A stretch of DNA of 64,000 bases. Origin: Burkholderiaceae bacterium (GTDB lineage Bacteria; Pseudomonadota; Gammaproteobacteria; Burkholderiales; Burkholderiaceae_C). The notes under the pieces are model-generated. The model searched no databases. It saw only the letters and a list, made by a program, of their open reading frames with translations, and had not been told where the DNA came from. Location of the stretch: contig JAKLLA010000006.1 of NCBI GenBank assembly GCA_023150375.1, positions 1-64,000 of the forward strand. The letters are read 5' to 3'. Below are positions 63,169-64,000 of this stretch, piece after piece. Numbering within the stretch: position 1 is the first letter of the stretch; every line of letters starts with the position of its first letter. Made by a program: the position numbers and the translations under genes.

Positions 63169-64000
63169 ATGAACACCGTCACGGACATCTGTTGGCGCGC
63201 AGGCGAAGAGCCCGCCGGCATCGGCGCCGCCAGCGCGGCTGCCATGGCGGCTGTGCCGCCTGAACCGGTGCAGGTACCGCGCCCCGCTGCGGCATGGCCG
63301 GCCGCGGCGGGCCTGGGCGCGACGGCCCTGGCCGCCTGTGGTGGCGGCGGTGGCGGCGGCGGATCGGACCCGGTCGCACCGACACCGCCCGCACCACCTC
63401 CGGCGGCTCTGAATGCGGCCGACATGGCGGCCGCGCGCTTCCTGCAGCAGGCCACGTTCGGGGCCACGGACGCCGACATCGCGGCGGTCAAGGCCCAGGG
63501 CGCAGCGGCCTGGCTCGACGCCCAGATGAGCCTGCCCCGCGGCCAGCGTGCCTGGGACTGGATGCAGGCCAACGGCTGGGCCAACATCGACGAGCGAGCC
63601 TTGTACGACAGTGGCGGGCCCACCGCCGAGGTGGTGCTGGCCAAAGAGGCTGCCGGCTCCGCCGATCCAGTGCGGCAGCGCGTGGCGCTGGCACTGTCGG
63701 AGTTCTTCGTGGTGTCGTCGCTGGTCGCCCAGATGCCGTGGACGGGCATGGCCATCGCACACTACTGGGACCAGCTGCAGGACCACGCCTTCGGCAACTT
63801 CCGCAGCCTGCTGGAGGCGATGACGCTGAACCCGGCGATGGGCGCCTGGCTGAACACGCGCGGCAACCTGAAGGAAGACCCCGCGATCGGCCGTGTGCCG
63901 GACGAGAACTACGCCCGCGAGGTGATGCAGCTGTTCAGCATCGGCCTGGTGCAGCTCAACGCCGACGGCACGCCCCGGCTGGGCGGCGACGGCCAGCCGC
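63169..64000 (+). CDS. DUF1800 family protein (3' end off window)
   Basis: The start of a DUF1800 protein, at least 277 residues here. The ATG at 63169 is supported by GAAGGAGG at about 63151-63158. An N-terminal region is followed by LGATALAACGGGGG, a probable lipobox, then a Pro/Ala linker. The DUF1800 core begins AARFLQQATFGATDADIAAVKAQG and continues QRVALALSEFFVVSS. Members are commonly paired with DUF1501 proteins, and such a partner may lie outside this window. Function is unknown; it may be surface-linked. Confidence 0.85.
   Translation, partial: MNTVTDICWRAGEEPAGIGAASAAAMAAVPPEPVQVPRPAAAWPAAAGLGATALAACGGGGGGGGSDPVAPTPPAPPPAALNAADMAAARFLQQATFGATDADIAAVKAQGAAAWLDAQMSLPRGQRAWDWMQANGWANIDERALYDSGGPTAEVVLAKEAAGSADPVRQRVALALSEFFVVSSLVAQMPWTGMAIAHYWDQLQDHAFGNFRSLLEAMTLNPAMGAWLNTRGNLKEDPAIGRVPDENYAREVMQLFSIGLVQLNADGTPRLGGDGQP

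Overview
The window is high-GC (roughly 70% or more by eye) DNA with long, tightly packed genes, ATGA/GTGA overlaps and extensive antisense open frames. Gene content (3-hydroxybutyryl-CoA dehydrogenase, tartrate-type dehydrogenase, CbbR-like LysR, RavA/ViaA, AMP nucleosidase, NhaP2/NhaR, KefB-type antiporter, NIT-like chemoreceptor) suggests a chromosome segment of a betaproteobacterium of the order Burkholderiales, probably near the Leptothrix/Sphaerotilus/Rubrivivax group. No rRNA, tRNA, CRISPR array, insertion sequence or phage gene was seen.

Region 1 (1-14908, minus strand) is the most unusual part. It reads as one operon: a GAF-HlyD adaptor, a PqqD-like/M50 membrane metalloprotease, a short SecA-like ATPase, a small HlyD-type adaptor, and a giant LEPR-xLL surface protein that runs off the left edge. 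The giant protein has two DUF4347-like domains (one with an intact His/Cys pair), a cadherin-like domain, a CSLREA beta-helix, a LamG-like domain, a DNRLRE-like domain and at least five 96-residue repeats encoded by exact 288-bp units. Its frame is broken at a run of nine G. No ABC exporter is present, so the four upstream genes are a candidate dedicated export and processing system for this protein. A REC-GGDEF-EAL protein is transcribed divergently from it.

Region 2 (15199-24789, plus) carries housekeeping and signalling genes: the c-di-GMP protein, 3-hydroxybutyryl-CoA dehydrogenase, a lipid kinase, ravA-viaA, amn and a membrane diguanylate cyclase. Region 3 (24925-37761) holds two tripartite efflux systems: a MacA/split-MacB/NodT operon on the plus strand and an RND operon on the minus strand, separated by a tartrate dehydrogenase gene. 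The RND operon faces a TetR gene across a 24-bp operator closely resembling the E. coli AcrR site.

Region 4 (37936-50465) holds an EF-G paralogue, a dienoyl-CoA isomerase, gshA and an ion/stress group: NhaP2-type antiporter, NhaR, DUF2062, TerB-like protein, Kef-type antiporter, tandem Usp and an SLC13 anion transporter. Region 5 (50493-64000) holds a chemoreceptor with an N-terminal frameshift, an ETHE1-like persulfide dioxygenase, a thioesterase, an uncharacterised HExxH protein, AlkC/AlkD, a CbbR-like LysR facing an NTF2-like protein, an aldo/keto reductase, a reductase/DJ-1 pair facing a LysR gene, a LuxR-type regulator and the start of a DUF1800 gene.
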